Origin: Bryobacterales bacterium
Lineage (GTDB): Bacteria > Acidobacteriota > Terriglobia > Bryobacterales > Bryobacteraceae
Length of the DNA stretch: 10,891 nt
NCBI GenBank assembly: GCA_003132905.1
Contig: PKZC01000413.1
Span: 1 to 10,891, forward strand
Reading direction: 5' to 3'
Below the pieces are notes generated by a model. That model had not been told where the DNA came from. It did no database searches and saw nothing but the letters and a program-made list of their open reading frames with translations. This document shows positions 1 to 6,833 of this stretch, in pieces. The position numbers were made by a program, and so were the translations under genes. Positions within the stretch are counted from its first letter, which is position 1. Each line of letters opens with the position of its first letter.

Positions 1-125
1 TGGAGGCCGCGATGCTCGCGCCAAAGGCCGAAGTGAGCATGTTCCCGTGGAAGGAGCCCAAGGAGCGGATTCCGCTAGCGGTGCGCCAGATACATTCGTT
101 CCTGCGGGCGCATCGCCCTGCTTAG
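1..125 (+). CDS. C-terminal end of an unidentified protein, possibly an alpha/beta hydrolase
   Basis: An open frame enters from the left edge (first full codon at position 3) and ends with TAG at 123-125. About 40 residues are visible, ending in IHSFLRAHRPA. A stretch of acidic and basic residues with the segment VSMFPWKEP is followed by a final amphipathic helix. This resembles the last strand and helix of many alpha/beta-hydrolase fold proteins, but no catalytic residue is in view, so the family call is only a guess. Codon use is GC-rich, like the genes that follow. The cupin gene starts 50 bp downstream and has its own ribosome-binding site. Confidence 0.5.
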   Translation, partial: EAAMLAPKAEVSMFPWKEPKERIPLAVRQIHSFLRAHRPA

Positions 126-174
126 ACGACGCTGAGGCGAGCGCACGAAAAAATAAACTAAAGGGAGAAGAGAA

Positions 175-630
175 ATGAGGATTCTACTAACGCGAGCGGC
201 GTTGTTAACGGTGGCAGGTTTACTAATCGAGTCTGCGGTCTCACTCGGTAGCGGTGTCCCGGCGGCGGTTCACTACATCGGCCACGACAAAGTCACGGAA
301 GTGATGTCGAAAGGCGGCCCAATCGTGAGCGATCCGGGCCTGGTTGTTTTGGCACAGCGCCGGGAAGCCGGTCCGGTTGAATACCACGACCATACCAACC
401 ACGTGTTCGTCATTGTTGAAGGCGAGGCGACGCTGGTAGTGGGAGGGACGATGGTTGACCCGAAGCGAACCGCACCTGATCAAATGCGTGCCCCATCGCT
501 CGAAGGCGGAACGATCTACCATTTGAGCAAAGGCGACGTGATTACCATTCCGGCGAAGACGCCCCACTGGTTCAAGGAAGTCCCCACGAAGACGGTGGCC
601 TACTATGCGGTGAACATCGACAGCGAATAG
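175..630 (+). CDS. exported single-domain cupin protein
   Basis: This 151-residue protein has an N-terminal signal peptide or anchor (basic MRILLTR, then a hydrophobic run to about residue 23), so it likely acts in the periplasm. The rest is one cupin barrel. Cupin motif 1 is seen as AGPVEYHDHTNHVFVIVEGE (residues 65-84, metal-binding candidates His71 and His73). Motif 2 is GDVITIPAKTPHWF (residues 120-133, His131). The usual glutamate of motif 1 is not at its standard place. His76 or Glu82 might substitute, so metal binding is likely but its geometry may differ. The substrate is unknown. A GGGAGAAG ribosome-binding site lies just upstream of the ATG, supporting this start. The exported PEBP-like gene begins 28 bp after the stop, so the two may be co-transcribed. 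Confidence 0.85.
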   Translation: MRILLTRAALLTVAGLLIESAVSLGSGVPAAVHYIGHDKVTEVMSKGGPIVSDPGLVVLAQRREAGPVEYHDHTNHVFVIVEGEATLVVGGTMVDPKRTAPDQMRAPSLEGGTIYHLSKGDVITIPAKTPHWFKEVPTKTVAYYAVNIDSE

Positions 631-658
631 CAGAACGATTCCAAGCTAGGATAGACCC

Positions 659-1237
659 ATGCGATTGCTTCCTTTTTCGATAATCATGGCTGCTATGACT
701 TTCACGCTAACTGCTCAAGCGCCTCCGCAACCGGCGATGACTTTGACCATTCCGGGATTTCCCGACGGCGGCCACATTCCCGTTCAGTTCAGTCAGGCCG
801 CTGCGGGCGTTGCCCCCGGCGAGGGTACATCGCCGGCAATGAGTTGGGCCAATGTGCCCGCCGGCACGCAGAGTTTCTTCCTGCACATGCACGACATGGA
901 TCTCGCCCGCAACAAGACGACCGACGATCAGGCGCACTGGGTTCTTTGGAATATTCCGGCGACCGCGAGCGGCTTGCCCGAAGGCGTACCCAAGGGATCG
1001 CCATTGCCCGACGGGAGTTATCAGATCAGCGCCACGGGACTTATGTACCGTGGTCCAGGAGCGGGCGCGAACGGTCCGTTCCACCACTACGTGTTTGAGC
1101 TCTACGCACTAGACACGAAGCTGGACGTGAAACCATCGGCAGACGCGTTTGAGACGCGCGCCAACGTGATGAAAGCCATTCAGGGCCACATCCTGGCGAA
1201 AGCGGTTTACGGGGGCCTATTCCGGCGGCCGCAATAA
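659..1237 (+). CDS. exported YbhB/YbcL-type PEBP (Raf kinase inhibitor-like) protein
   Basis: This 192-residue protein starts with a signal peptide (hydrophobic residues about 5-18, likely cleaved after AQA at residues 19-21). The mature part is a phosphatidylethanolamine-binding-protein fold of the bacterial YbhB/YbcL type. The landmarks are LTIPGFPDGGHIPVQFSQ near the start, SPAMSWANVPAGTQSFFLHMHDMD (anion-pocket loop), DDQAHWVLWNIPA, and the C-terminal GPFHHYVFELYALD, where relatives read GPxxHRYxFxLYALD. Length fits the family. The role of these proteins in bacteria is poorly defined; the fold binds small anionic or phosphate-bearing ligands in a surface pocket. An AGGATAG sequence about 8 bp before the ATG is a plausible ribosome-binding site. 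Confidence 0.9.
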   Translation: MRLLPFSIIMAAMTFTLTAQAPPQPAMTLTIPGFPDGGHIPVQFSQAAAGVAPGEGTSPAMSWANVPAGTQSFFLHMHDMDLARNKTTDDQAHWVLWNIPATASGLPEGVPKGSPLPDGSYQISATGLMYRGPGAGANGPFHHYVFELYALDTKLDVKPSADAFETRANVMKAIQGHILAKAVYGGLFRRPQ

Positions 1238-1274
1238 TCGCCGGTCAGGCGTTCCGTGCGAGCTAACATAGGCC

Positions 1275-1859
1275 ATGCCTGACATGCCGCTCGCGGATCT
1301 CGCTTTGTCGGAGGTTCTTGCCCGTGCCCGAAAAATCAAGCTCTTCCTAATGGACGTGGACGGCACTCTCACGGATGGTGGCGTCTGTCTAATCTCCAGC
1401 ACAGCCGCCGATGGGTCAGGGGACGTGAGGGTATCCGAGATGAAGGTCTTCAACGCAAAGGATGGACAGGGTCTTTCGCTTGCGCATACGATGGGCATCC
1501 GAACGGGCTTCATTACGGGTCGTCGCTCACCTGCGGTGGCTCAACGTGCCGAAGAACTCAAGGTTACGTTTGTTTATCTGGGGCAGGCGAAAAAGATGCA
1601 GGCGTTCGAGGAATGCGTCGAGAAGGCTGGCGTCACCGAGGAAGAAGTCGCCTACATGGGTGACGACTTACCGGATATACCGTTGGCGCAACGCGCTGGT
1701 CTGGCAATTTCTGTGGCCGATGGAGCCGATGAGTTGAAGGCGATCTGCCACTATGTAACGCGGCAGTTGGCTGGCCGGGGTGCTGCTCGCGAAGTGATAG
1801 AGCTGATTTTGAAGGCCCAAGGGCGCTGGGAGGAAGCAGTGCCTCGTGCTTTGGCGTAG
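1275..1859 (+). CDS. kdsC: 3-deoxy-D-manno-octulosonate 8-phosphate phosphatase (KdsC, HAD type C0)
   Basis: KdsC hydrolyses KDO-8-phosphate to KDO and phosphate in the cytoplasm, supplying the sugar that links lipid A to the LPS core. The 194-residue protein has the HAD motifs: motif I LFLMDVDGTLTDGG (nucleophile Asp27, acid/base Asp29), motif II GFITGRRSPAV (Thr81), a lysine in GQAKKMQAF (Lys106 or Lys107), and motif IV AYMGDDLPDIP (Asp130, Asp131). The short sequence between motifs I and II and the glycine-rich C-terminal tail GRGAAREVIELIL are typical of the cap-less tetrameric KdsC group. It is slightly longer than many family members. The ribosome-binding site is weak. An in-frame ATG at 1284 is an alternative start. 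No other KDO gene is nearby. It implies an outer membrane with LPS. Confidence 0.92.
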   Translation: MPDMPLADLALSEVLARARKIKLFLMDVDGTLTDGGVCLISSTAADGSGDVRVSEMKVFNAKDGQGLSLAHTMGIRTGFITGRRSPAVAQRAEELKVTFVYLGQAKKMQAFEECVEKAGVTEEEVAYMGDDLPDIPLAQRAGLAISVADGADELKAICHYVTRQLAGRGAAREVIELILKAQGRWEEAVPRALA

Positions 1860-1927
1860 GTCAGGAAGCTTTCCGATGTTGCTAGGGGGGTGAGACGCGG
1901 TCAAAATAGAGTGGTAAGATTCCATCG

Positions 1928-2173
1928 ATGCCGACCGAACAAATCGTTGCTCTTCTGATTGCGGAACGAGACAAGCTGAACAGAGCCATCGAGGCTCTTC
2001 AAGGACCGACGAAGCGTCGGGGAAGACCACCGAAGAATTCTCTGAACTCTCCCGCCTCTCCAGAACCGGGTCCGCCGGCGAAGAGCAAACGTCGCAAGTT
2101 CACGGCCGCTCAACGCAAACAGCAAGCGGCGAGAATGAAAGCGTACTGGGCGGCGAAAAAGAAGGCTAAGTAG
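1928..2173 (+). CDS. small basic AT-hook-like protein
   Basis: This 81-residue protein has three visible parts. Residues 1-25 can form a charged amphipathic helix (IVALLIAERDKLNRAIEALQ). A central linker carries the AT-hook-like core KRRGRPPK at about residues 29-36. The C-terminal third is strongly basic (FTAAQRKQQAARMKAYWAAKKKAK). The composition and hook core suggest nucleic-acid binding, perhaps a minor chromatin or regulatory protein; no specific function can be claimed. The gene stands alone between kdsC and a convergent minus-strand gene, and its stop abuts the end of that gene (2173 versus 2174). No strong ribosome-binding site is visible, so the start could be reassigned. Confidence 0.65.
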   Translation: MPTEQIVALLIAERDKLNRAIEALQGPTKRRGRPPKNSLNSPASPEPGPPAKSKRRKFTAAQRKQQAARMKAYWAAKKKAK

Positions 2174-2644
2174 TCAAGACTGAACTGCCCGTTCGATCTC
2201 CGCAATATTCAGCTTCACCATTTTCATCATGGCCTCCATCCCCTTGGAGGTCTTTATAAGGTCGTGTATCTGCGCGGGCACGATTTGCCATGACAGGCCG
2301 AATTTGTCCTTGAGCCAACCGCACTGCACTTCCTGGCCGCCCGCCGACAGCTTGGACCAGTAGTAATCGATTTCCTCCTGGGAGTCGCAGCGCACGACCA
2401 GGGAAATGGCCTCTGTAAACTTGAAATGCGGGCCACCGTTCAGGGCCGTGAACTTCTGGCCGTCGAGCTCGAAGGAAAGCGTCAGGACGCTACCCTTCGG
2501 GACCGGTGATTCCGCCGGATTGCGCAGCTCGTCGAGGCGGCGCGAATTCTTAAAGATGGTGATATAGAAATCAACCGCCTGCTCTGCGTTTGCGTCGAAC
2601 CATAGGAACGGGGTGACGCGAGGGAAATGTTGAAGAGCGCTCAT
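2174..2644 (-). CDS. PhnB-like VOC family protein (3-dmu-9_3-mt type)
   Basis: From the ATG at 2644 the product is 156 residues, the usual size for single-domain PhnB-like proteins of the vicinal-oxygen-chelate superfamily. Recognisable blocks are VTPFLWFDANAEQAVDFYITIF at the N-terminus, LTLSFELDGQKFTALNGGPHFKFTEAISLVV in the middle, and YYWSKLSAGG followed by CGWLKDKFGLSWQIVP near the C-terminus. These proteins are often annotated as 3-demethylubiquinone-9 methyltransferase-like but usually have no proven activity. The frame stays open upstream to 2746, but that extension does not resemble the family and an AGAGGTG ribosome-binding site lies about 12 bp before the 2644 ATG, so the shorter start is preferred. 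It is divergent from mreB across a 125-bp gap. Confidence 0.85.
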   Translation of the reverse strand: MSALQHFPRVTPFLWFDANAEQAVDFYITIFKNSRRLDELRNPAESPVPKGSVLTLSFELDGQKFTALNGGPHFKFTEAISLVVRCDSQEEIDYYWSKLSAGGQEVQCGWLKDKFGLSWQIVPAQIHDLIKTSKGMEAMMKMVKLNIAEIERAVQS

Positions 2645-2769
2645 GGCCCATTTTTGCACCTCTGGCTGACGGGAACTTAACCTAAAACACGCGTAGATCG
2701 ACTGTAGGACTACGCCTGAAATGTCGATAGAAGTACTACGGCCCATATAAGGGTCAAGGAGTCTATTAC

Positions 2770-3795
2770 ATGAACGCCCGCTCGCTGTTTAGCATGTTCT
2801 CCTCGGATCTCGCCATCGATCTCGGCACCGCCAATACTCTGGTCTTCGCAAAGGGCAAGGGCATCGTCGTGAACGAACCTTCCATTGTCGCCATCAACAA
2901 AACCAGCGGCGAAGTGGAGGCCGTCGGCAAAGAAGCCAAAGAGATGCTCGGCCGCACGCCAGGGAACGTGGTCGCCATCCGGCCCATGAAGGACGGCGTG
3001 ATCGCCGATTTCAAGGTCACCGAGCGCATGCTCAACTATTTCATTCTCAAGGCCCACGGTCGCAAGATGCTGGTCCATCCTCGCGTCGTCATCGGCGTAC
3101 CCAGCGAAATCACACAGGTGGAAAAACGCGCGGTTATCGATTCCGCCATGCGTGCCAAAGCTAGCGAGGTGCATTTGGTGGACCAGGCCATGGTGGCCGC
3201 TAACGGCGCTGGCCTCCCGGTCAGCGAACCCTGCGGAAATATGGTGGTGGATATCGGTGGAGGCACCACCGATGTGGCTGTCATCTCCTTGTCCGGTATC
3301 GTCTATGCCTGTTCGGTTCGGGTGGCAGGGAACCACATGGACGATGCCATCATGCATTTCTTGAAACGCAAGTACAACCTGCTGATCGGTGAGCGCACTG
3401 CTGAGGCCATTAAAATCCAGATTGGGTCGGCATCCCCTCTGGACCGGCCACTAACGATGGAAGTCAAAGGCCGCAACTTGATCGAAGGAGTGCCGAGGAC
3501 ACAGACCATCGATGACACCGAGATCCGGGAAGCTCTGTCGGAATGCGTGCTCACTATTATTAACTCGATTCGCGTGGCGCTGGAACGGACGCCTCCGGAG
3601 CTTAGCGCCGATATCAGCGATCGTGGAATCGTTTTGACCGGCGGGGGCGCATTGTTGAAGAACCTGGATGAGCGCATCCGGAAAGAGACCGGATTGCCCG
3701 TATCCATCGCCGAAGATCCTCTGGCGAGCGTCGTGTTGGGTACTGGAAAGATGTTGAGCGACTTTAAGTTGCTCCGGCGCGTAGCCATCGAGTAG
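2770..3795 (+). CDS. mreB: MreB-type bacterial actin, atypical active site
   Basis: This 341-residue actin homologue polymerises under the inner membrane and guides cell-wall synthesis in rods. Visible landmarks are a short amphipathic N-terminus (RSLFSMF) that could bind membrane, phosphate-1 loop DLGTANT (Asp17), phosphate-2 loop [15 protein letters not shown] (from about residue 159), and adenosine motif [14 protein letters not shown] (from 286). A good ribosome-binding site, AAGGAG at 2756-2761, lies 8 bp before the ATG. Two normally conserved MreB spots differ. The segment usually reading EEPMAAA is DQAMVAA (residues 138-144), so the catalytic glutamate is Gln139. The loop end TTE is TTD (Asp168). 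No mreC or mreD follows, so this may be a paralogue outside the mreBCD operon, though the inserted island has displaced its former downstream neighbour. Its last 50 coding bases lie within the island's left attachment site. Confidence 0.93.
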   Translation: MNARSLFSMFSSDLAIDLGTANTLVFAKGKGIVVNEPSIVAINKTSGEVEAVGKEAKEMLGRTPGNVVAIRPMKDGVIADFKVTERMLNYFILKAHGRKMLVHPRVVIGVPSEITQVEKRAVIDSAMRAKASEVHLVDQAMVAANGAGLPVSEPCGNMVVDIGGGTTDVAVISLSGIVYACSVRVAGNHMDDAIMHFLKRKYNLLIGERTAEAIKIQIGSASPLDRPLTMEVKGRNLIEGVPRTQTIDDTEIREALSECVLTIINSIRVALERTPPELSADISDRGIVLTGGGALLKNLDERIRKETGLPVSIAEDPLASVVLGTGKMLSDFKLLRRVAIE

Positions 3796-3815
3796 TCTCG
3801 CGGAGTCTGCCGCGA
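3746..3815 (+). repeat. attL: 70-bp direct repeat within mreB 3' end
   Basis: This sequence covers codons for MreB residues [16 protein letters not shown], the TAG stop at 3793-3795 and the next 20 bp. It matches 9523-9592 without a mismatch. The match breaks at both borders (3745 versus 9522, and 3816 versus 9593). It contains most of the hairpin at 3796-3817. Confidence 0.9.
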
Positions 3816-3817
3816 GA
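3796..3817. other. hairpin just after mreB stop, candidate recombination core or terminator
   Basis: TCTCGCGG (3796-3803) and CCGCGAGA (3810-3817) form a perfect 8-bp inverted repeat around a 6-base spacer AGTCTG. It begins directly after the mreB stop. No T-run follows, so it is a poor intrinsic terminator. Two arm sequences around a 6-8 base spacer are what tyrosine recombinases bind at a core site, which fits its position in the att repeat. In the right copy (9573-9594) one outer base is changed. Confidence 0.6.
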
Positions 3818-3870
3818 TAGTCACCGACGAGCCGCATTACTACAGCACTGCCCTTCATGAGCTGGCGCAT
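3817..3870 (+). pseudogene. ardC: ardC fragment, internal piece ending in HELAH (left of RIT-like element)
   Basis: Frame 1 reads YYSTALHELAH up to position 3870. This is the zincin HExxH motif of ArdC-type antirestriction proteins, whose relatives read YYxTALHELxHWTG. The next part of the same motif, HWTGAKHRL, is at 7130 on the far side of the RIT-like element. Upstream, the fragment stops at the attL repeat, so the N-terminal DNA-binding two-thirds of ArdC is absent. It cannot be expressed as a functional protein. It was first cut at the island border and then interrupted by the RIT-like insertion. Confidence 0.75.
3865..3870 (+). repeat. left copy of 6-bp GCGCAT target duplication
   Basis: GCGCAT here and at 7127-7132 bracket the RIT-like element. 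The bases beyond differ on both sides, so the shared overlap is exactly 6 bp. They encode the Ala-His of HELAH. Joining the copies restores the ardC frame across the site. Confidence 0.7.
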
Positions 3871-3900
3871 AATGCCGCTTCAGGGATTATGCCGCGTCGA
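3868..3900 (-). repeat. left terminal inverted repeat of RIT-like element
   Basis: On the minus strand this reads TCGACGCGGCATAATCC, one variable base, then TGAAGCGGCATTATG. It matches 7069-7101 on the plus strand at 32 of 33 positions. Each repeat is itself an imperfect palindrome of two GGCAT(A/T)AT units. The outermost three bases (CAT) are shared with the GCGCAT target copy. Confidence 0.88.
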
Positions 3901-3944
3901 ATGTGTAGGGCGCTGGAGCCACATGCATTTCCGATGCGGCTGAT

Positions 3945-3954
3945 CGGCATAATT
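3945..3954 (+). repeat. left inner CGGCATAATT unit
   Basis: This is a further copy of the unit, 45 bp inward of the left terminal repeat. It overlaps the stop codon of the recombinase gene (3953-3955). It mirrors the unit at 7015-7025, suggesting a second recombinase-binding site on each end. Confidence 0.65.
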
Positions 3955-4948
3955 ACAGTGCTTCCAGGAAAGCAAGTAACGTGTCGTCCGGGCGATACCG
4001 TCCGGGGTTCGACTCCGAAGCTGTGATACGTGCGAGAGCTTTCTCTTTCAAGCGCAGATCCGCGTGCATGTAGACCTGGGTCGTCTCCACGGATTCATGT
4101 CCGAGCCAGAGTGCGATGACTGATTGATCGACGCCATGGTGTCGCAGCTCCATCGCCGTGCTGTGCCGGAGCACGTGCGGGCTCACCCGTTTGCCTACAA
4201 GCGACGCGCACGATTTGGAAGCGACCAGAGTATGCTTTTGTACGAGGCGCTCGAGAGCATCGCGGCTGAGTTTGGTCCCTCTGTTCGTTGGGAAGAGGGG
4301 GTCATCATCGACACCTGCCCGTTCCTTGAGCCAGACATCGAGGACCTTGATGAATTCCTGTCGTATAGGCGTACATCGCTGCTTGCGTCCCTTGCCCTCG
4401 CATCGGACGTGGGCTCCTGTTCCTGTCACGATGTCGCGGCGGCGCAGGTTGATGATCTCCGATACTCTCAGCCCGGTTTGTAGAGCGGCGATGAGTATGG
4501 CATGGTCGCGACGTCCAGCCCATGTGGTGCGATCAGGCGCGGCTAACAGCGCATCCATCTCCGCACGATCCAGGAACTCTATCGTCCGCCGCACATAGCG
4601 TTTGCTCGGCATTGCCAATATTCTTTGGCAATGAAGCATGCAGGCGGGCTCCTTCATCGCCACGAACCGGAAGAAGGATCGGATCGCGGCAAGGCGGGTA
4701 TTACGGCTGCGTGCGCTGTTACGGCGATGAGTTTCAATGTGAGCGAGGAAGTCGCCCACGAGAGCGAAGTCTAGATCCTCGATCTTCAGTTTCGTCGGAG
4801 CTTTGCTGGTCTGTTCGCTGGCGAATCGCAGCAGCAAACGGAAGGTGTCGCGATAGGCAGCAATCGTGTTCGGGCTCGCCGCCATCTGGGTACTGAGGCG
4901 GTCGGTGAAGAACTGCTGGATTAGAGCGGGGAGTGTTGCGGTTGTCAT
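3953..4948 (-). CDS. RIT-type tyrosine recombinase, third gene of the trio
   Basis: This 331-residue enzyme would cut and rejoin DNA at the element ends through a covalent phosphotyrosine. It has an N-terminal SAM-like core-binding domain (about residues 1-115, with SPNTIAAYRDTFRLLLRF). The complete C-terminal catalytic set is Arg161 (TGLRVSE), Lys186 (CEGKGRK), His258/Arg261 (HVLRHS), His284 (LGHES) and Tyr293 (QVYMHAD). The tail GRYRPDDTLLAFLEAL is characteristic of the third recombinase of RIT elements. Its ATG overlaps the stop of the upstream recombinase remnant as ATGA (4945-4948), so translation was probably coupled. No independent ribosome-binding site stands out, and loss of the upstream frame may reduce its expression. 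Confidence 0.93.
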   Translation of the reverse strand: MTTATLPALIQQFFTDRLSTQMAASPNTIAAYRDTFRLLLRFASEQTSKAPTKLKIEDLDFALVGDFLAHIETHRRNSARSRNTRLAAIRSFFRFVAMKEPACMLHCQRILAMPSKRYVRRTIEFLDRAEMDALLAAPDRTTWAGRRDHAILIAALQTGLRVSEIINLRRRDIVTGTGAHVRCEGKGRKQRCTPIRQEFIKVLDVWLKERAGVDDDPLFPTNRGTKLSRDALERLVQKHTLVASKSCASLVGKRVSPHVLRHSTAMELRHHGVDQSVIALWLGHESVETTQVYMHADLRLKEKALARITASESNPGRYRPDDTLLAFLEAL

Positions 4949-5551
4949 GGCCGCACCTCCTCGTCTAAGCGCTGGGAGGCAAGATCGAGCAGTTCCGGAA
5001 CGGCTTCAATGTACCAATAAGTATTTGCCGGATTGGTGTGCCCCAGATAGGTCATGAGCTTGATCATTTCCTTCGTGGCGTCCTTGCTCGTTCGATACCA
5101 GTTCACGAGCGTCCGAACAGCGAAGGTGTGGCGTAGATCATGAATGCGAGGACCGCGCCCATGCCGGTTGAACTTTTCTGGTGACCGCAGCCCTATGGAC
5201 TGGCAGACGGTGGCAACGGCCGGTGCCGCCAGGTTCCGCACCCCGTGGAGACTTGGCAACACCGAGGGTTTTTAGGAATTTGACGAAGCTCTTGACGACG
5301 AATCGATCATGTTTGCAGCGATATGGCGGCTGGTCGGATTCGGAGATCAGATCCACCGCCCTTTCTTCATCGAGATCATTGAGATCTACGTTGAAGGCCT
5401 TCATTTGGCAGCCGAGGGCGTTGATGCAACGGCTGTATTGGATCATGCCGTCTCGACTGTAGTGCTGGTTTTCCAAATGCTTCTTAATCTGTTTCAGATA
5501 CTCGCACAGAGGATCGCGGATGCATCTGTCGTTCGGTGTTGCTGGTTTCAT
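4945..5551 (-). pseudogene. hybrid recombinase remnant: N-terminus of one fused out of frame to C-terminus of another
   Basis: Translation from the ATG at 5551 gives a core-binding-type N-terminus (CIRDPLCEYLKQIKKHLENQ ... FVKFLKTLGVAKS). It then enters unrelated sequence and stops at 5138. A second frame, from about 5250 to the stop at 4945, gives a tyrosine-recombinase C-terminus with HDLRHTFA, LGHTN and TYWYIEAVPELL, i.e. His-xx-Arg, His and Tyr. The catalytic first Arg and the Lys region are absent, so some hundreds of bases are missing between the parts. The C-terminus is of the second RIT recombinase type. The N-terminus is not typical of that protein and more likely comes from the first gene, so one deletion may have fused the two. 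The junction lies near 5225-5262. It cannot yield an active recombinase. Confidence 0.78.
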
Positions 5552-5559
5552 GTGTAATG

Positions 5560-5565
5560 CTCCTT
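5560..5565 (-). promoter_or_regulatory. strong ribosome-binding site of the recombinase operon
   Basis: The minus strand reads AAGGAG followed by eight bases and then the ATG at 5551. This fixes the start of the hybrid recombinase frame and argues against the longer open frame running up to 5614. Confidence 0.7.
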
Positions 5566-5566
5566 C

Positions 5567-5762
5567 TGTTGAGTGTGAAGAAGCAGAAAGGGGAGCGGGG
5601 CGGCGGACCAACACCTTGGGGTAGACCCAGCAGTCGTGTCATCAGGGCCATTTGACCGCGCATTTCTGATAACGCCGTCTTTTGATCACACGCCCGGAAC
5701 CCGGCTCCTGAAAGTCGCCACGTCTGCAAGGCTGGCAGCACAGACACTCGCAGATGACAGGT
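5567..5762. other. short stretch between recombinase remnant and transposase, no clear gene
   Basis: No convincing gene is seen. On the minus strand one frame gives a short cysteine-rich peptide (CECLCCQPCRRGDFQE..., ending CAVKWP then stop at about 5645) that opens at the transposase border, so it could be the end of an interrupted small gene. No recombinase catalytic motif is found here, so the first RIT gene does not end in this stretch. Confidence 0.35.
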
Positions 5763-6785
5763 TTAAGGCAAAGCAAGTGGAACTTCGGACTGACAAATGA
5801 AGGAGCGTAGCAAAGCAGGCTGACGTTGTAGCCGCTTAAGTTCCGATTCGATAGAGCACCGCAATTCTTTTATCGTTGCCGGAGTGTAATTCGGCAGTCG
5901 GTCGTATTTTATATAGAACCACGCTCTGTCTACTGGGTTCAGTTCTGGTGCATATGGCGGGAATGACTCGGTCACTAGTTCCGGAGCAGTCTCGAGATAA
6001 TCAAGCACCACAACTGAAGAATGGATGATGATTCGGTCCCAGACGATGGTTATTGGCCCACATACCTCACTCTTGAGTTGTTTCAAAAATTCAACGATAC
6101 CAGGGCCCCGAAAGTTCGTATTGTCACTTAACATATGATAACGCAGGCCAACGCGCGCCTGCCTGGGACTAATGGTTATTGCGCCAATCACGGAAATGCG
6201 ACCGTGAGGATCGAACACTCTATTCACGGGTGTGCTTCCGCGAGGTGCAAAGGTGCGCCGTATCGTGGGAGTCATCATGAACCCTGATTCATCGACAAAA
6301 ATGAGATGAGCGTTCCGCTCTTTTGCTTGCCTTTCTATTCTCTGAAACTCTGCCGCTTTCCACCGGCCAATTTCTGCATCGTCACGTTTTGCCGATTGCA
6401 GCGCTGGCCTGATAGCTGACCAGTTCAGATAATCGGTCAAAATGTGCCATACCTGGCTGCGGCAGAATTCGATTGCGAAGTGCCGCTTAATAACTTCTCG
6501 AACACGGCGTGTTGTCCACAAGTTGTTCTCCCAACCGTGCGACACCGCGCCTTTCGCGAGTAGTGCTCTAAGTTGCTCAAGTTGCGATCCATTCAAACGG
6601 CGCGGGCGACCCGATCTTGGTTTTGTCTTGAGAGTGTCGCCTGCTTGAGATTTTCTCATCCACGCGCCTAACGAATCCACGCTGACGCTCAAGACTCGAG
6701 AAATGACCGCCTTCGGCTCGCCTTGCAGCATCAGCTCTACCGCGCGACGGCGCCTAAACTCCGCAGCAGTTTCTATAGAGGGCAT
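5763..6785 (-). CDS. IS630-family DDE transposase
   Basis: From the ATG at 6785, which has AGGAAAGG seven bases upstream, the product is 340 residues. An in-frame ATG at 6809 adds eight residues but lacks that spacing. The N-terminus has helix-turn-helix DNA-binding features (about residues 5-60, with LMLQGEPKAVISRVLSVSV), then SGRPRRL, then a winged second region containing WTTRRVREVI. The catalytic core shows HLIFVDESGF (Asp165), TIVWDRIIIHSS (Asp250) and YAPELNPVDRAW (Asp286). Family members normally have glutamate at the last position (NPVE), so this would be a DDD version. The gene is less GC-rich than its surroundings, supporting foreign origin. Length is normal for IS630 transposases and the frame is intact. 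Confidence 0.9.
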   Translation of the reverse strand: MPSIETAAEFRRRRAVELMLQGEPKAVISRVLSVSVDSLGAWMRKSQAGDTLKTKPRSGRPRRLNGSQLEQLRALLAKGAVSHGWENNLWTTRRVREVIKRHFAIEFCRSQVWHILTDYLNWSAIRPALQSAKRDDAEIGRWKAAEFQRIERQAKERNAHLIFVDESGFMMTPTIRRTFAPRGSTPVNRVFDPHGRISVIGAITISPRQARVGLRYHMLSDNTNFRGPGIVEFLKQLKSEVCGPITIVWDRIIIHSSVVVLDYLETAPELVTESFPPYAPELNPVDRAWFYIKYDRLPNYTPATIKELRCSIESELKRLQRQPALLRSFICQSEVPLALP

Positions 6786-6833
6786 AATTGTACCTTTCCT
6801 AGTAACCATTTAAGCGGAAATTGAAATTCTCTA
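5763..6833 (-). mobile_element. IS630-type insertion sequence, ends unresolved
   Basis: The transposase occupies nearly all of this interval. IS630 elements insert at TA and end in imperfect inverted repeats. The best pairing I find, between the sequence after TA at 5764-5765 and that before TA at 6832-6833, is only about 9 of 22 bases, too weak to set the ends. The limits given are therefore approximate. Confidence 0.45.

Noticed and set aside
3818..3850. Rho-independent terminator after mreB
   Set aside because: The hairpin is good but no T-run follows, and its place in the att repeat suggests a recombination role instead.
5484..5747. 87-codon minus-strand gene
   Set aside because: It overlaps the well-supported recombinase start at 5551 in another frame, and its composition is not protein-like.
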